Shown here: positions 1 to 5,647 of the stretch, piece by piece
Layout: each line of letters starts with the position of its first letter
How positions within the stretch are numbered: the first letter of the stretch is position 1
Assembly (NCBI GenBank): GCA_045126595.1
Contig: JBGVOS010000028.1
Span: forward strand, 1-5,899
Source of the DNA: UBA1189 sp045126595
GTDB taxonomy: Bacteria > Bacteroidota > Bacteroidia > Bacteroidales > Bacteroidaceae
Reading direction: 5' to 3'
DNA: 5,899 bases
The notes under the pieces: model-generated
Told to the model about the DNA's origin: nothing
Database searches by the model: none
What the model saw: the letters and a program-made list of their open reading frames with translations, nothing else
Translations under genes and position numbers: made by a program

Positions 1-309
1 GAGCGCCATCTCGTACTTGTCGAGCACGGCGGTCTCCAGCTTGTCTATCTCGGTGAAGAGTTTCTCGCGCTCTTCGATTTCGGTCTCCTCGACTTTGGCC
101 TTCAGCTCGGCAATCTTGGCGTTCTCGGCTGTGGCCGACTGGCGGATGCGCTCCTTGAGCTCCTGCGTCTTGGCGCGCAGCTGGTCGGGAGAGAGCTTTT
201 CGATACTCTCATAGGCCTTTTTCGCCTTGTCTACCCAAGGCTGTATTTCACGCATGTCGCGTGTGTTCTTGTTTCCGAATAGTTTTCCTATCAGTTCGTT
301 GAATCCCAT
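1..309 (-). CDS. secA: Preprotein translocase ATPase SecA, N-terminal 103 residues (runs off the left edge)
   Basis: SecA is the cytoplasmic ATPase that pushes unfolded secretory proteins through SecYEG. Reading leftward from the ATG at 309-307, the frame stays open to base 1 and gives 103 residues. It begins MGFNELIGKLFGNK, followed by TRDMREIQPWVDKAKKAYE and LSPDQLRAKTQELKERI, which match the opening SecA helices including the LRAKT segment. After that comes a highly charged, probably helical stretch (about residues 58-95, rich in E and K). E. coli SecA lacks it at this point; as I recall, Bacteroidota SecA proteins, which are longer than the E. coli one, carry it. The Walker A motif lies beyond the window, so the identification rests on the N-terminus alone. 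The start is supported by the conserved MGFN opening and the AT-rich, non-coding sequence just upstream. A putative promoter lies at 431-438, and the gene is downstream of coaBC on the same strand. Confidence 0.92.
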   Translation of the reverse strand, partial: MGFNELIGKLFGNKNTRDMREIQPWVDKAKKAYESIEKLSPDQLRAKTQELKERIRQSATAENAKIAELKAKVEETEIEEREKLFTEIDKLETAVLDKYEMAL

Positions 310-344
310 ATCTTTGTTTATGTTTTATATTCGTTTCTCTATTT

Positions 345-413
345 TTAGAACAATAATGATGCCAACGGATAAAAGAGCAAAAGTTCTTGCAGTTTTGTCA
401 TAAATATTGACAT
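345..413 (-). other. Possible 22-codon leader reading frame upstream of secA
   Basis: Within the AT-rich secA leader, a short frame starts with ATG at 413-411 and ends with TAA at 347-345. A second in-frame ATG lies at 401-399, and an in-frame stop closes the frame just upstream of the first ATG. The peptide is hydrophobic in its second half (LQELLLFYPLASLLF). It would start roughly 10 bases after the start site predicted from the promoter at 431-438, and it ends 35 bases before the secA ATG. It has no recognisable homologue and no Shine-Dalgarno sequence. At this length it may be a chance frame, so it is recorded as a candidate leader peptide and not as a gene. Confidence 0.2.
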
Positions 414-430
414 TCTTTTATTTTAGCCCG

Positions 431-438
431 CAAATGTA
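431..438 (-). promoter_or_regulatory. Putative Bacteroidota-type promoter (-7 element) for secA
   Basis: On the minus strand this reads TACATTTG, a perfect match to the Bacteroidota -7 consensus TAnnTTTG. No good TTTG (-33) element lies 19-21 bases upstream, where the sequence is only T-rich. Transcription would start near 424 and leave a leader of about 115 bases before secA. This would let secA be expressed independently of coaBC. No convincing intrinsic terminator separates the two genes, so read-through is also possible. The rest of 310-499 is AT-rich and otherwise shows only the small leader frame. Confidence 0.5.
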
Positions 439-499
439 CGACATTTTTTTCATAAAAACGCGTAAAAGGCTCCGTTAGTTGCACTTCCATGGCGCGGAC

Positions 500-1702
500 C
501 TATCGCTCGCAACACTTGCTGTAGTAATCTATGATATCCTTGGCCACCTCGTTCTTGGGCTTCAGGGGATACTCCTTGACCTCCTCGCGCGAGATGATGG
601 TCACCTTGTTCGTGTCGTGGCGGAAGCCTGCACCCTTGTCGTTCAGCGAGTTGAGTACGATGAAGTCGAGGTTCTTGCGCACGAGCTTGCCCTGTGCATT
701 GGCCTGCTCGTCGTTGGTCTCGAGGGCAAAGCCGATGAGGCATTGATGAGGTTGCTTCATGCGTCCCAGCTCGGCGGCAATGTCGTGTGTGGGCTTGAGG
801 CGCAATACGAGGTCGTCGCCCTCGCGCTTGATCTTGGCATCGGCGGTCGTCTCGGGGGTGAAGTCGGCCACGGCAGCGCATAGGATGCCACAATCGGCCG
901 TCTTGAAGGCCTCTGTGGCGGCGGAATACATCTCGGCACATGACTCCACATCGATGCGGCGGATACCCGGGTGCGTGGTCTTGAGTTGTACGGGGCCTGC
1001 CACAAGTGTCACCTCGGCACCGCGAGCGGCACACTCCTCGGCGAGAGCGAAGCCCATCTTGCCCGATGAGTAGTTACCGATGAAGCGCACGGGGTCAATC
1101 TTCTCGTAGGTAGGTCCGGCGGTGATGACAATCTTCTTGCCTGCAAGCTCCTCGCTCTGGGCGAAGTAGCGCTCCAGGTAGGCCACGATGTTCTTGGGTT
1201 CCTCCATGCGTCCCTTACCCACGAGGTGGCTGGCCAGCTCGCCCTCGGCAGGCTCTATGATGTGGTTGCCATAGCGGCGCAGGGTGTCGAGATTCTCGGC
1301 GGTTGAGGGGTGGGCAAACATGTCGAGGTCCATGGCGGGAGCCACGAACACGGGGGCCTTCATCGATAGGTATGTGGTGATGAGCATATTGTCGGCCACG
1401 CCGTGTGCCATCTTGCCGATGGATGAGGCGGTGGCGGGAGCGATGAGCATGGCGTCGGCCCACTGGCCCAGGGCCACGTGGCTGTGCCACGAGCCGTCGC
1501 GTTGGGCGAAGAACTCGCTGATGACGGGTTTCGACGTCAATGCCGACAGCGTGATGGGGGTGATGAACTCCTTGCCGGCAGGGGTGATGACCACCTGCAC
1601 CTCTGCTCCCTTCTTTATCAAGAGGCGGATGAGCACCGCAGCCTTGTATGCGGCGATACTTCCCGTGATGCCTAGTACGATTTTCTTTCCAAGAAGTGAC
1701 AT
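500..1702 (-). CDS. coaBC: Bifunctional phosphopantothenoylcysteine decarboxylase / phosphopantothenate-cysteine ligase
   Basis: This cytoplasmic flavoprotein catalyses two successive steps of coenzyme A synthesis. The C-terminal CoaB half joins cysteine to 4'-phosphopantothenate using CTP; the N-terminal CoaC half decarboxylates the product to 4'-phosphopantetheine using FMN. The 400 residues fit the family. CoaC features are GITGSIAAYK (11-20, FMN binding), the catalytic His75 in SHVALG, PAMDLDMF (122-129) and GKGRM (162-166). CoaB features are ITAGPTYEKIDPVRFIGN (193-210, including Arg206 and Asn210), SSGKMG (212-217), AAVADF (276-281), the catalytic Lys290 in AKIK, GFALET (324-329) and NDKGAGF (354-360). 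Two residues differ from the E. coli CoaC active site as I recall it: Asp125 for Asn and Ser158 for Cys. The gene starts 29 bases after the exonuclease gene, through an A-rich leader with no promoter motif, so the two are probably co-transcribed. Confidence 0.96.
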   Translation of the reverse strand: MSLLGKKIVLGITGSIAAYKAAVLIRLLIKKGAEVQVVITPAGKEFITPITLSALTSKPVISEFFAQRDGSWHSHVALGQWADAMLIAPATASSIGKMAHGVADNMLITTYLSMKAPVFVAPAMDLDMFAHPSTAENLDTLRRYGNHIIEPAEGELASHLVGKGRMEEPKNIVAYLERYFAQSEELAGKKIVITAGPTYEKIDPVRFIGNYSSGKMGFALAEECAARGAEVTLVAGPVQLKTTHPGIRRIDVESCAEMYSAATEAFKTADCGILCAAVADFTPETTADAKIKREGDDLVLRLKPTHDIAAELGRMKQPHQCLIGFALETNDEQANAQGKLVRKNLDFIVLNSLNDKGAGFRHDTNKVTIISREEVKEYPLKPKNEVAKDIIDYYSKCCER

Positions 1703-1731
1703 TGTTGTCTTTGTTTTCGTCTTCGTTTTTG
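1703..1731 (-). promoter_or_regulatory. A-rich translation leader of coaBC, with a short imperfect tandem repeat
   Basis: The gap between the exonuclease stop and the coaBC ATG is almost pure purine plus C on the minus strand. It contains two adjacent 12-base near-copies, AAAACGAAGACG and AAAACAAAGACA, which differ at two positions. There is no Shine-Dalgarno sequence and no TAnnTTTG motif. This suits Bacteroidota, where A-rich, unstructured leaders rather than Shine-Dalgarno pairing favour initiation, and it supports co-transcription of the two genes. Confidence 0.4.
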
Positions 1732-2493
1732 TTATCTCATCCCCAACTTAATCCGTGTCAACACCTGCTTGGTGTTCAATGTGAAGTCGCCCTGCAGTAT
1801 CCAGCTATAGTAGCCGGGGTCGCGGCGCAGCACCTCCACTACGGGTATGCCCTTGTACTTGCCGAAGTTGAACACCTCCACGCCCTTGTCGTCGTATACG
1901 ATACGGCCGGCAAAGTCCACGTTGTTGGTGTGTGATGAGAACTCCGATAGCCAGGCGATGTCGTTTTCCAGCTCGGGGTAGCGGTCGAGCTGAGCCTGCA
2001 GCACCTCGTAAGTGGCGCGTGTGTCGGCATCGGCGCTGTGGGCCCCCTCGAGCTCCTTGCCACAGTAGAACTTCATGGCCGCAACCAGCGTGCGCTGCTC
2101 CATCTTGTGGAAGATGACCTGCACGTCGATAAACTTGCGGCGCGTCATGTCGAGGTCAACGTCGGCACGGAGGAACTCCTCGGCCAGGAGGGGCACGTCG
2201 AAGCGGTTTGAGTTGAAGCCTGCGATATCGGCGCCCTCAAAGTCGGCTGCGATCTCCTTGGCCACCTGCTTGAAGGTGGGGCAGTCCTTGACGTCGTCGT
2301 CATAGATGCCGTGCACCTCCGAAGCCTGTTCGGGGATATGCATTTCGGGGTTGATGCGCAGGGTGCGCGACATCTCGTTGCCATTGGGATATACCTTGAG
2401 GTAGGATATCTCCACGATGCGGTCGCTGGCTATATTCACTCCGGTAGTCTCGAGGTCAAAAAAGATGACCGGATTTTTCAAGTTCAGTTTCAT
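1732..2493 (-). CDS. DnaQ-like (DEDDh) 3'-5' exonuclease with ExoX-type C-terminal domain
   Basis: This is a predicted metal-dependent 3'-5' exonuclease of the RNase T/DnaQ fold, acting on DNA ends in repair or proofreading. The 253 residues hold all the catalytic positions: FFDLETTG (11-18, Asp13 and Glu15), GFNSNRFDVPLL (92-103, Asp99), and HSADADT (152-158, His152 and Asp157, the DEDDh arrangement). A second conserved block follows, FNFGKYKGIPV (208-218) and DPGYYSWIL (225-233), resembling the C-terminal domain of ExoX-like exonucleases. For that reason I prefer a stand-alone exonuclease to a dedicated polymerase III epsilon subunit, although such genes are often labelled dnaQ. The ATG at 2493 is supported by the predicted promoter at 2521-2552 and by the nearness of motif I to the N-terminus. 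It is the first gene of the leftward unit and is followed by coaBC. Confidence 0.93.
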   Translation of the reverse strand: MKLNLKNPVIFFDLETTGVNIASDRIVEISYLKVYPNGNEMSRTLRINPEMHIPEQASEVHGIYDDDVKDCPTFKQVAKEIAADFEGADIAGFNSNRFDVPLLAEEFLRADVDLDMTRRKFIDVQVIFHKMEQRTLVAAMKFYCGKELEGAHSADADTRATYEVLQAQLDRYPELENDIAWLSEFSSHTNNVDFAGRIVYDDKGVEVFNFGKYKGIPVVEVLRRDPGYYSWILQGDFTLNTKQVLTRIKLGMR

Positions 2494-2520
2494 TCTTGTT
2501 TTTTCTTGTTAATATCTTGA

Positions 2521-2552
2521 CAAAGGTAGATGTTTTTCTTCAAATTACCGAA
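2521..2552 (-). promoter_or_regulatory. Putative promoter for the exonuclease-coaBC unit
   Basis: On the minus strand TACCTTTG (2528-2521) matches the TAnnTTTG -7 consensus exactly. Twenty bases upstream lies TTCG (2552-2549), one mismatch from the TTTG -33 element. Transcription would begin near 2515, leaving a short A-rich leader of about 22 bases before the ATG at 2493. It is back-to-back with the recN promoter. Confidence 0.55.
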
Positions 2553-2561
2553 AATTTGCTG

Positions 2562-2569
2562 TAATTTTG
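2562..2569 (+). promoter_or_regulatory. Putative promoter (-7 element) for recN-rlmB
   Basis: TAATTTTG matches the Bacteroidota TAnnTTTG consensus exactly. The position for a -33 TTTG is only T-rich (about 2533-2540). Transcription from here would begin near 2575 and give a leader of about 20 bases to the recN ATG at 2597. A weak AAGG (2589-2592) sits just before the start. No LexA-type palindrome was recognised, so the sequence itself gives no sign of SOS control. Confidence 0.5.
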
Positions 2570-2596
2570 CACCTCTTATTATATAAATAAGGTATA

Positions 2597-4255
2597 ATGC
2601 TACGCAACCTACATATACAGAACTACGCGCTCATCGAGTCGCTCGACCTTGACTTCGCCTCGGGCTTTTCGGCCATCACGGGTGAGACGGGTGCCGGTAA
2701 GTCCATCCTTCTCGGTGCCATCGGGCTGCTCACGGGCCAGCGTGCCGAGACGGCCGCCCTGCGTGCCGGGGCATCCAAGTGTGTCGTCGAGGGAACTTTC
2801 GACGTCGAGGGCTACGACCTTCAGCCGCTCTTCGAGGAGCACGACATCGAGTACGACGCCGAGTGCATCGTGCGCCGCGAGATTGCCGCCACGGGCAAGA
2901 GCCGCGCCTTTGTCAACGACACCCCCGTGCCGCTCACCGTGCTCAAGCAGTTGGGCGAACGCCTCATCGATATCCATTCGCAACACCAGAACCTGTTGCT
3001 CTCTGCCGAGAGCTTCCAGCTGGGTGTGCTCGACACGCTCTGTGCCGACAAGAGCGCCAAGCAGCTGTATGCCGATGCCTACCGTCGCTGGCGCGAAGCC
3101 GTGAAGGCATTGGAGGAACTGCGTGCACAGCTCTCGGGCGACAAGGGCGACGAGGAGTATATCCGCTTCCAGTTGAACCAGTTCGACGAGTGGAAGCTAC
3201 GCGAAGGCGAGCAGGAGGAGCTGGAGGAAGAACTCGAACTGCTCACCCATGCCGAAGACATCAAGGAGGGCCTTTACCGCATCAGCGCCTCCCTCAATGG
3301 CGACGAGGGCGGACAAGCCTCGGCCCTCAAGAGCACCACCTCGGCCTTGCGCTCGCTCATCTCCATATACCCCGCTGCCGAAGCGTGGCACGAGCGCATG
3401 GAGAGCCTCTACATCGAACTCAAGGACATTGCCGACGACGTAGAAGATGCCTGCGAACGTATCACCGTAGACCCCGAGCGGCAGGCATGGGTCGAGGAGC
3501 GCCTCGACACCATCTACACCGCCCAACAGAAACACCGTGTCGGCACCGTAGCCGAACTCCTCGAGATAGAACAACGCTTCCGCGACACCTTGAACCGCAT
3601 CACCGATGCCACCGAAGAGGTTGCCGCCCTTGAGCGCGCCGTCGACACCGCCCATGAGGCGTTGCTCGCGCAGGCCGCCCTCCTCACCGCACAACGTAGC
3701 GAGGTGGCACGCACCTTCGAGACAGAGATTGCCTCGCGCCTCGTCGAGCTGGGCATCCCCAACACGCGCTTTGCCGTCGACATCGCCCCGCGTCGCCAAC
3801 CCGACGCCACGGGTGCCGATAGCGTAGTGTTCCTCTTCTCGGCTAACAAGAACGCTGCCCTGCAGGATATTGCCGGGGTGGCCTCGGGAGGTGAAATCTC
3901 GCGCATCATGCTCTCGCTCAAAAGCATCATCGCGGCTGCCACGTCACTGCCTACGCTCATCTTCGACGAGATAGACACGGGCGTCTCGGGCACCATCGCT
4001 GCCCGCATGGCCGACATCATGGCCGACATCGCCCGTCACGGCCGTCAGGTCATCAGCATCACCCACCTGCCACAGATTGCCGCCAAGGCCGCAGCCCACT
4101 ACAAGGTGTACAAGGAGGACACCGCCGACGCCACCGTCAGCCACATCCGCCCCCTCACCACCGACGAGCGCATCACCGAGCTGGCACACATGATGAGTGC
4201 CGGCACACTCACCGAGGCGGCCATCAACAACGCCAAAGAACTGCTGAATATATAA
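2597..4255 (+). CDS. recN: DNA repair protein RecN (SMC-like ATPase)
   Basis: RecN is a cytoplasmic SMC-family ATPase that gathers and holds DNA ends during repair of double-strand breaks. Its 552 residues match the usual family length. The N-terminal ATPase half opens MLRNLHIQNYALIESL and has Walker A GETGAGKS (29-36), the typical REI..GKSRAFVND region (94-108) and a Q-loop segment IDIHSQHQNLL (124-134). The middle (about 150-375) is a charged coiled coil rich in Glu, with a short central break. The C-terminal half carries the ABC signature ASGGEISR (429-436), Walker B TLIFDEIDTGVSG (453-465) and the THLPQIA switch segment (489-495). All ATPase motifs look intact. It is divergent from the exonuclease gene and 95 bases upstream of rlmB, with which it probably shares a transcript. 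The start agrees with the conserved N-terminus and the promoter spacing. Confidence 0.97.
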   Translation: MLRNLHIQNYALIESLDLDFASGFSAITGETGAGKSILLGAIGLLTGQRAETAALRAGASKCVVEGTFDVEGYDLQPLFEEHDIEYDAECIVRREIAATGKSRAFVNDTPVPLTVLKQLGERLIDIHSQHQNLLLSAESFQLGVLDTLCADKSAKQLYADAYRRWREAVKALEELRAQLSGDKGDEEYIRFQLNQFDEWKLREGEQEELEEELELLTHAEDIKEGLYRISASLNGDEGGQASALKSTTSALRSLISIYPAAEAWHERMESLYIELKDIADDVEDACERITVDPERQAWVEERLDTIYTAQQKHRVGTVAELLEIEQRFRDTLNRITDATEEVAALERAVDTAHEALLAQAALLTAQRSEVARTFETEIASRLVELGIPNTRFAVDIAPRRQPDATGADSVVFLFSANKNAALQDIAGVASGGEISRIMLSLKSIIAAATSLPTLIFDEIDTGVSGTIAARMADIMADIARHGRQVISITHLPQIAAKAAAHYKVYKEDTADATVSHIRPLTTDERITELAHMMSAGTLTEAAINNAKELLNI

Positions 4256-4261
4256 AACATT

Positions 4262-4328
4262 TGTCATCCTGAACGCAGTGAAGGATCTCGCAAAGGTTAT
4301 GAGATTCTTCGTTTCACTCAGAATGACA
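4262..4328. repeat. Imperfect inverted repeat between recN and rlmB, resembling a dispersed intergenic palindrome
   Basis: Two 28-base arms (4262-4289 and 4301-4328) flank an 11-base loop (4290-4300). The left arm begins TGTCATCCTGAACGCAGTG; the reverse complement of the right arm begins TGTCATTCTGAGTGAAACG. The arms agree at 21 of 28 positions, and several mismatches become G-U pairs in RNA. The element fills most of the gap between recN and rlmB. The plus-strand hairpin is followed by an A-rich run rather than a T tract, so it is not a standard terminator. From memory, closely similar GTCATcCTGA..GAAG.ATCTC palindromes occur in many copies between genes in diverse bacteria, so this is probably one member of a REP- or MITE-like family. 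Copy number in this genome is unknown. Confidence 0.7.
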
Positions 4329-4350
4329 CAAAAAATAAAGATATAAAGGT

Positions 4351-5091
4351 ATGATCGACAAGAACGAACTCATCTTCGGCACTCGTGCCGTCATCGAAGC
4401 CATCGAGGCTGGCAAGGATATTGACAAGATACTCATCAAGCGCGGCTTGCAGAACGAGCTCTCGCGCGAACTCTTCGACGCCCTCAAGGGACGCCTCATC
4501 CCCGTGCAGCGCGTGCCCATCGAGAAGCTCAACCGCCTCACCACGAAGAATCACCAAGGCGTCATCGCCTTCACCTCGGCGGTGACCTACCAGCGCGTCG
4601 AGGATGTGGTGCCCATGCTCTATGAGGAGGGTAAGAACCCGCTCTTCGTGATGCTCGACGGCGTGACCGACGTGCGCAACTTCGGCGCCATCGCCCGCAC
4701 CTGCGAATGTGCCGGCGTAGATGCCATCATCATCCCCACCCACGATAGTGTGAGCGTCAATGCCGATGCCATGAAGACCTCGGCCGGTGCCCTGCACACG
4801 CTCCCCGTATGTCGCGAGCCCAACATCGGTAATGCCATCAAGTACCTCAAGAACTGCGGCATCCGCGTGGTAGCGGCCACCGAGAAGGCCAAGTATGCCT
4901 ACACCAAGGCCAACCTCGCCGACCCCGTGTGCATCATCATGGGAGCCGAGGACAAGGGCATCCCAGCCGAACACCTCGCCCTGTGCGACGAGTGGATTGC
5001 CATCCCGCAGTTCGGACACATCCAGTCGCTCAACGTATCCGTCGCCGCCGGCGTGCTCATCTACGAGGCCGTGCGCCAGCGTGGGGAGTGA
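4351..5091 (+). CDS. rlmB: 23S rRNA (guanosine-2'-O-)-methyltransferase, TrmH/SpoU family (RlmB-like)
   Basis: This is a predicted SAM-dependent 2'-O-ribose methyltransferase of the SPOUT (trefoil-knot) class. RlmB modifies a peptidyl-transferase loop guanosine of 23S rRNA (G2251 in E. coli). The 246 residues are close to E. coli RlmB. Residues 6-75 form the substrate-binding domain (ELIFGTRAVIEAIE, then KNHQGVIAF). The catalytic domain shows motif 1 DVRNFGAIARTCECAG (107-122, with Asn110 and Arg116), motif 2 IIMGAEDKGI (195-204) and motif 3 IPQFGHIQSLNVSVAAGVL (218-236, the SLNVS knot). RlmB fits better than TrmH because of the N-terminal domain, but the exact target base is inferred. AAAGG lies immediately before the ATG. 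It has no clear promoter of its own, follows recN across the inverted repeat, and is closed by the terminator at 5187-5210. Confidence 0.92.
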   Translation: MIDKNELIFGTRAVIEAIEAGKDIDKILIKRGLQNELSRELFDALKGRLIPVQRVPIEKLNRLTTKNHQGVIAFTSAVTYQRVEDVVPMLYEEGKNPLFVMLDGVTDVRNFGAIARTCECAGVDAIIIPTHDSVSVNADAMKTSAGALHTLPVCREPNIGNAIKYLKNCGIRVVAATEKAKYAYTKANLADPVCIIMGAEDKGIPAEHLALCDEWIAIPQFGHIQSLNVSVAAGVLIYEAVRQRGE

Positions 5092-5186
5092 GGCGATGTT
5101 GAACGCCACCGCAAAGCGAAAAGTTTAGGCGCGCCGTGAAGGAATGAATGGGTGGTAAGCGCAACCTTGAAGAACGGTATAGTATT

Positions 5187-5216
5187 CCGCCCGAGCCATC
5201 GCTCGGGCGGGTTCGT
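5187..5216 (+). terminator. Rho-independent terminator after rlmB
   Basis: CCGCCCGAGC (5187-5196) and GCTCGGGCGG (5201-5210) form a perfect 10-bp GC-rich stem around a CATC loop. GTTCGTTTATT follows, a modest T-rich tail on the plus strand. It lies about 95 bases after the rlmB stop and about 85 bases beyond the convergent hepT stop. The minus-strand side has a poorer T run, so it mainly ends the recN-rlmB transcript, though it could also block the leftward transcript. The flanking stretches 5092-5186 and 5217-5296 show no supportable gene. Confidence 0.8.
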
Positions 5217-5296
5217 TTATTATGAGATTGCGGCTCTTGATTTTCTGTCCTTCGTTATGGGGACTGCACAGCGATTCTTTATAGATGAGTGCGGTG

Positions 5297-5647
5297 TTAC
5301 AATATTGTTTGCTCTGCCATCAGTGCATCTACCTGTTGCTTCAGTTTGGGAAGGTCTTTGCTGAGTATTCCCCAGATGATGACATTATCCACCTTATCAT
5401 AGCCGTGTATCACAAAGTTGCGCAGGTCTACAATCCTGCGTGCGTTGTCTATGCTGATGCTTTCATCCAGTTCGAGCAGGTGCTTCACGGCTTCGCCAAT
5501 GATTTCCAGTTCACGCTCTACTGCACGACGCAGCTGCTTGTTGCGCTCATACTCAAAGAAGTCGCGCTTCTCTCCCAAGTATTCAAAGATGGAGTCCACG
5601 GACTGCTGCACATCGTACAGATATTTCTTTACACTCTTCTTACCCAT
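5297..5647 (-). CDS. hepT: HepT-like HEPN ribonuclease toxin (DUF86)
   Basis: HEPN proteins of this family are small, all-helical, dimeric RNases that act as the toxin of HepT/MntA modules. The 116-residue protein, starting MGKKSVKKYLYDV, has the DUF86 layout. Helix 1 is followed by YERNKQLRRAVERELEIIGEA (33-53, the conserved region ending in the IGEA-type segment), then the active-site block LRNFVIHGYDKVD (75-87). The latter contains Arg76, His81 and Tyr83, an exact RX4HXY motif. In the characterised Shewanella pair, Arg and His cleave RNA and the Tyr is the residue AMPylated by the antitoxin. The ATG at 5647 overlaps the end of the preceding nucleotidyltransferase gene by 8 bases, which suggests translational coupling. 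The DNA is visibly less GC-rich than recN or rlmB, consistent with an accessory gene. Toxicity is inferred from the family. Confidence 0.88.
   Translation of the reverse strand: MGKKSVKKYLYDVQQSVDSIFEYLGEKRDFFEYERNKQLRRAVERELEIIGEAVKHLLELDESISIDNARRIVDLRNFVIHGYDKVDNVIIWGILSKDLPKLKQQVDALMAEQTIL

Noticed and set aside
440..500. Terminator between coaBC and secA
   Set aside because: T-rich runs and a short ACGCGT palindrome are present, but no stem long enough to be a credible intrinsic terminator was found.
450..1034. 194-codon minus-strand frame overlapping the 3' half of coaBC
   Set aside because: Same strand as coaBC but shifted; Arg/His/Gln-rich composition is typical of a shadow frame, while the coaBC frame holds all family motifs.
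2779..3633. 284-codon plus-strand frame inside recN
   Set aside because: Arg-rich out-of-frame translation of recN; no motifs, and the recN frame is uninterrupted through the region.
3197..3799. 200-codon minus-strand frame opposite the recN coiled coil
   Set aside because: Glycine-rich mirror of the recN reading frame with no recognisable features.
4262..4340. Inverted repeat after recN as a rho-independent terminator
   Set aside because: The plus-strand hairpin is followed by A residues, not T, the stem has seven mismatches, and rlmB lacks a clear promoter of its own, so termination here would leave it untranscribed.
4318..5109. Long open frame (263 codons) on the minus strand opposite rlmB
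   Set aside because: It is antisense to a gene with clear SPOUT motifs, has low-complexity Gly/Asp/Val composition typical of a mirror frame of GC-rich coding DNA, and has no recognisable domain or leader.
5152..5364. Possible 70-codon plus-strand gene downstream of rlmB
   Set aside because: It runs through the terminator hairpin and into the antisense of hepT, and shows no recognisable domain or credible start context.
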